Below are positions 41,784-45,058 of a DNA stretch of 45,058 nt, in pieces. Numbering within the stretch: the stretch's first letter is position 1; the number at the start of each line of letters is the position of its first letter. This stretch comes from CAYVQE01 sp964633205 (GTDB lineage Bacteria > Myxococcota > B64-G9), in contig CAZWFN010000040.1 of the NCBI GenBank assembly GCA_964633205.1, positions 1 through 45,058 on the forward strand, read 5' to 3'. Both the position numbers and the translations under genes were made by a program. The notes under the pieces were generated by a model, which saw only the letters and a program-made list of their open reading frames with translations, did no database searches and had not been told where the DNA came from.

Positions 41784-44012
41784 ATGCGTTGGGGCTGGAT
41801 TGCACTCGGGCTTTGTCTGACGCTGACCAGCGGCGGGCCGGTGGCCGCCGCTGGCGGGCAAGAGGACTTCAAGCCGGAATTGCTGCAGGTGGTCGACGCC
41901 GTCGCCGAGCAGTACGAACCGAAGCTGCTGGCGGCCGGCCCGCCGGCCGGGCGCGTCGAACGGGCCCGCGGTCTGCTCCAGGGCCTGGAGCCGATCGCCG
42001 AGCTCGATCCGTTGCAGCAGCACGAGGCCCTGATGGCCTGGCTGGCGGCGGGGGTGATGCTGGAGTCGGCGGTGGCCGATACCGGCGCACCGCCGCCGGC
42101 CTGGACCGAGGAGCTGCTGGCGATCTACCGCGCGCTGGCGCGCAAGGAACCCTACTTCCGCGGCTTGCGCGGCAAGCTGCGCCTGATGGCCGCCCAGAGC
42201 GGGCAGGACAGCCAGGCCTTGCTGGACCACGGCCGGCAGCTGATCGCGCTCAGCGCATACAGCCGCAGCGCGGTGCGCTGGCTGGCCAACCGGCGGCCCC
42301 TGGACGAGAGAGCGGCCGGGCTGCGCCGGGCCCTGCTGGAAGCCCAGGTGGCCGCCGACCGGCGCGACGGGCGCTTCCAGTCCATGTTGCAGGCGGCCCG
42401 GCGCCTCCAGACGCTCGATGATCCCCCGCCGGCGGCCGCGGCCTGGGAGGCCGAGGCGGCCTTCGAGCTGGGCCAGCGCAAGGCCGGCCGCCGGGCCCTG
42501 AAGCGCGCCCGCGGCCGGGCGCCGGCCGCCGCAGTCGAGGGGGCCGAGAAGCGGGCCCGGCTGGCGGCGGCCGGCCCGGATGCTGCCGTGGCGCAAGCCC
42601 GCGCCCTGATGGCGCTCGACGAGCCCTGGCGGCTGCGCCGGCGCTGGCGCCCGGAGCAGGTGGTCGACTTGGCCGATCCCGCGCTGGACGCGCTCTACAT
42701 CGAGGCCTTGCTGGACGACGGGCTCGATTTCCGCAGCGCCTGGGCCTTCGGCCGGCTGGCCCGCGGCGAGCCGACCCGACCGGCTTTTTTGGCGCGGCGG
42801 GTGGGCGCCGGGATGGCGGTGCTGTTGGCCGAGCTACGCGGCGGTGAGGCCCAGCCGGCGGCCATCCAGCGCCTGCGCAGCCGCTTGCTGGCCGACCTGG
42901 ACGCGTTGGACCCCAGCCATCCCCGCCTGGCCCGGCTGACCCGGCTGACCCTGCCGTTCACTTCCCTGCTGGCCGGCGGCGACATCGACGCCGTCGCCCG
43001 GCAGTTGGCCCAGCCGGTGGCGGAATTCGTCGCCGCCCACCCGGCCGACCGGGCCGGCATGCGGATGGCCTTCGCCATCGGGCGGCTGGTGCCGGAGGCC
43101 CCCACCCCCTGGCAGGTGGTCCAGCGCCACCGCCGGGCCCTGGCCGCCAAGGCCGGCAAGAAACCGGCCGCCGGTTTGCCCCTGCCGGAGGAGTTGATTC
43201 CGGCGGCGGCCTGGGCGGCCATCAGCCGGGCCGTGGACGGCGGCGGCGGCGAGGCGTTGAGCGCGGTGCAGGCCGCCATCGAAGTGCGGTCCGACCTGGA
43301 CGATCGACCCGCGCTGATGCTGTGGCGGGCCCACCTGCTGGCGGTGCGGGGCCTGCTGGCCGCCGAGCCGGCCCGGGTGCGGCTGCTGCAGCGGGCCGGC
43401 CAGGCCTATGGCCGGGTGATCGAGGCCTGGTCGAATACGGCTGCGGACCGGCGCCATCCGCAGCCGCTGTGCAACGCGGCCGCCTCGCTGGCGGCGCTGA
43501 TGCTGCACAGCCAATCGCCGGACGATGCGCACGGGCTGCTGGCCAATGTCGGCTCGGTCTGCCGGCAGCTGCCCACCACCGCCGCGGTGGCGGCCGTGGT
43601 CGAGCTGGCCCAGGGCAAGCCCCCGGCCGGCGAGGGACCGACCGCGGCCGAGCTGCTGGCCGAGCTGGCTCCCCGGCTGCCCAGCCAGGCGGCCCGGATG
43701 CAGGCCTGGTTGTGGCTGGCGCGCAGCGCCGAAGCGGAAAGCGATGCGGCGGCGGCCGCCGCGCACTACCAGCGGGCGGCCGGCGAGCTGGCGGCCGAAC
43801 GACGCCGCGGTCATCCGCTGGTGCTGGCGCCCGACCTGCGCGCCTTCGTCGCCCTGGTCGGCCAGATCAACCTGGGTCTGGAGTACCGGACCGATCACCC
43901 CCTGGGCTTCGAGATCCCGGTGGTGCTCGATCTGCGGCTGGTGCTCTTTCCGCCGGCCGCGGTCGACGCCGCGCGGTTGGCCGCCGAGACCGGCGCCGAA
44001 AAAAGCGACTGA
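41784..44012 (+). CDS. long secreted helical-repeat protein
   Basis: A 742-residue protein with a signal peptide (MRWGWIALGLCLTLTSGGPVAAA). The rest is Ala/Arg/Leu-rich and almost wholly helical, with loosely spaced TPR-like pairs (AYSRSAVRWLANRRPLDERA, EAEAAFELGQRKAGRRALKR, WLWLARSAEAESDAAAAAAH). No catalytic motif is seen. The last ~60 residues become beta-like (LGFEIPVVLDLRLVLFPP). It is probably a periplasmic scaffold. GGGGAGGAGAGG before the ATG gives a strong start. It follows the protease pair after 137 bp, so it may share their regulation, but it has its own upstream space. Confidence 0.75.
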   Translation: MRWGWIALGLCLTLTSGGPVAAAGGQEDFKPELLQVVDAVAEQYEPKLLAAGPPAGRVERARGLLQGLEPIAELDPLQQHEALMAWLAAGVMLESAVADTGAPPPAWTEELLAIYRALARKEPYFRGLRGKLRLMAAQSGQDSQALLDHGRQLIALSAYSRSAVRWLANRRPLDERAAGLRRALLEAQVAADRRDGRFQSMLQAARRLQTLDDPPPAAAAWEAEAAFELGQRKAGRRALKRARGRAPAAAVEGAEKRARLAAAGPDAAVAQARALMALDEPWRLRRRWRPEQVVDLADPALDALYIEALLDDGLDFRSAWAFGRLARGEPTRPAFLARRVGAGMAVLLAELRGGEAQPAAIQRLRSRLLADLDALDPSHPRLARLTRLTLPFTSLLAGGDIDAVARQLAQPVAEFVAAHPADRAGMRMAFAIGRLVPEAPTPWQVVQRHRRALAAKAGKKPAAGLPLPEELIPAAAWAAISRAVDGGGGEALSAVQAAIEVRSDLDDRPALMLWRAHLLAVRGLLAAEPARVRLLQRAGQAYGRVIEAWSNTAADRRHPQPLCNAAASLAALMLHSQSPDDAHGLLANVGSVCRQLPTTAAVAAVVELAQGKPPAGEGPTAAELLAELAPRLPSQAARMQAWLWLARSAEAESDAAAAAAHYQRAAGELAAERRRGHPLVLAPDLRAFVALVGQINLGLEYRTDHPLGFEIPVVLDLRLVLFPPAAVDAARLAAETGAEKSD

Positions 44013-44104
44013 AAGCGGCCCCACCGCAGACCGCGGCGGGAACCGGGACGTATCGATCGGGTATAGTCCGGTGGTCAAGGTCTGCGACCGAGGAGGGAGG
44101 CGCC

Positions 44105-45058
44105 ATGAGCTGGACCTGTCCCCATTGTGGCCACGAGGAGGCCGACGAGGCCTTGCGTTTCTGCCAGGGCTGCGGCGAGCCCGTCTCGGCCGAGGCGGCC
44201 GACCAGCGCGCCGCGCGGCTGGATCGCAAGCTGCGCCTGCTGCTGGTCACCGTCGGCGGGCTGTGGCTGATGCTGTTCTTCATCCCATTCGGCACCGGCG
44301 GTGCGCACGCGATCTGGTCGTGGGACCTGCTGGCCGACCGCGAGGGCATGGCCCACCTGGTGGCCTGGCCGCTGGTATTGGCCTTGATGTTTCTGGTGTT
44401 GGGCCTGGTCAGCCCACTGCCGGCCTGGCTGCGCCACGGCCTGCTGGTGGTGATCGCCCCGGTGACGCTCGGGGTCCTGTTCGGCAGCGATCCGGGCGGA
44501 CCGTTCGCCATGGACATGGCCTTCCTGTTCGCCGGCGGCGTGCCCTGGGTGTTGATGTTCGCCGCGGTGGGCACCGGCCTGCTGCTCAGGCTGCACGCGC
44601 CGCGCTCCATCGGCGCCCGGGTGCTGTTGGGCCTGGGCCTGCTGTTGGGCCTGGTCGCCTACCTGGGCGCGGCCATGGGCGAATCGACCCTGATCGGCGC
44701 GCTGCTCTACCGGCTGGGCCAGGGCGGCGTGGTGGCCGCCATCGGCCGCTTGTTGATGCTGCTGCCGCTGTTCGTGCTGCTGATCGCCTGCGTCGGCTTC
44801 CGGCTGCCGGCGGCCGATCGCGATCCGGTGGCTCCCTGGGCCCGGGCCACCGGCCTGGCCATGCTGATCTACCTGCCCGGTTTGATGTTGCTGTACGGGC
44901 TGCTGTTGTCGGCGGCCGAGAATTCGATCTGGTTCTTCACCATGTTCCTCAAGCTGGCCGTCTACGCCGGCGGCCTGCTGGCCTGCCTGCCCATCGCCGC
45001 CGCCTGGACGGCCGACAGCACCCGCCGCCATCTGCTGCCCCGGCTGCGCCGCTTGACC
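44105..45058 (+). CDS. Zn-ribbon polytopic membrane protein (3' end outside window)
   Basis: At least 318 residues, open to the window end. It begins MSWTCPHCGHEEADEALRFC with a second CxxC in CQGCGEP, the zinc-ribbon seen at the head of many bacterial membrane proteins. Seven or more hydrophobic segments follow (LLLVTVGGLWLMLFFIPFG, LVAWPLVLALMFLVLGLV, ARVLLGLGLLLGLVAYLGAA, LAVYAGGLLACLPIAAAW). AGGAGGGAGG sits 5-14 nt before the ATG, and a TATAGT at 44062-44067 could be the -10 element. No family is recognised; transport or sensing is possible. Confidence 0.78.
   Translation, partial: MSWTCPHCGHEEADEALRFCQGCGEPVSAEAADQRAARLDRKLRLLLVTVGGLWLMLFFIPFGTGGAHAIWSWDLLADREGMAHLVAWPLVLALMFLVLGLVSPLPAWLRHGLLVVIAPVTLGVLFGSDPGGPFAMDMAFLFAGGVPWVLMFAAVGTGLLLRLHAPRSIGARVLLGLGLLLGLVAYLGAAMGESTLIGALLYRLGQGGVVAAIGRLLMLLPLFVLLIACVGFRLPAADRDPVAPWARATGLAMLIYLPGLMLLYGLLLSAAENSIWFFTMFLKLAVYAGGLLACLPIAAAWTADSTRRHLLPRLRRLT

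Overview
The window is very GC-rich DNA with tightly packed genes. The many lipobox proteins, Cys-rich repeat proteins and C-terminal tags of the MYXO-CTERM type (Cys-containing motif, one membrane helix, terminal Arg cluster) suggest a Myxococcota or other deltaproteobacterial-type organism, probably uncultured. That placement is inferred from protein style. No rRNA or tRNA gene was seen. A tungsten/molybdenum aldehyde oxidoreductase gene fits at least part-time anaerobic life, and a class II photolyase fits exposure to light.

Region 1 (1-9.1 kb): a vapBC toxin-antitoxin pair with its own promoter and terminator faces a minus-strand pair, an aldehyde:ferredoxin oxidoreductase fused to an SCP2-like domain plus a radical SAM protein. 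Divergent from these run a Zn-ribbon protein of unknown function, a class II DNA photolyase, a SpoT/MESH1-like HD hydrolase, a MoxR-type AAA ATPase and its CoxE-like VWA partner. Region 2 (9.1-11.7 kb): a minus-strand Cys-rich lipoprotein with eight tandem modules, closed early by an in-frame TAG, then a small outer-membrane barrel protein. Region 3 (11.7-24.1 kb): a housekeeping stretch with polA, a soluble two-GAF histidine kinase, a cpoB-like TPR lipoprotein and a LysM protein behind an AT-rich promoter island, then dprA-trmFO-rlmI with overlapping stops and starts, followed by pgeF and a DUF362 protein.

Region 4 (24.2-29.9 kb): envelope genes. These are a barrel-like lipoprotein, a DUF2804 protein divergent from a PPC-repeat lipoprotein, a lipocalin-like AttH/CrtC-family protein, and a DUF2085 membrane protein. 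Region 5 (29.9-33.1 kb): a decayed island with at least three gene remnants and one intact PQQ-propeller-like lipoprotein of lower GC, preceded by a duplicated ribosome-binding segment. Region 6 (33.1-45.06 kb): a MYXO-CTERM-tagged DUF5060 glycoside-hydrolase-like protein; a GT39/ArnT-like glycosyltransferase with a small membrane protein; two tandem trypsin-fold lipoproteins with Cys-rich tails and C-terminal anchors; a long secreted helical-repeat protein; and a Zn-ribbon polytopic membrane protein cut by the window end.

Several genes (vapB, polA, dprA, the radical SAM gene) have a -10-like element about 7-9 nt before ATG and no Shine-Dalgarno sequence, so leaderless transcription may be common here. 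The long open frames opposite most genes are GC-driven shadows and are left out.
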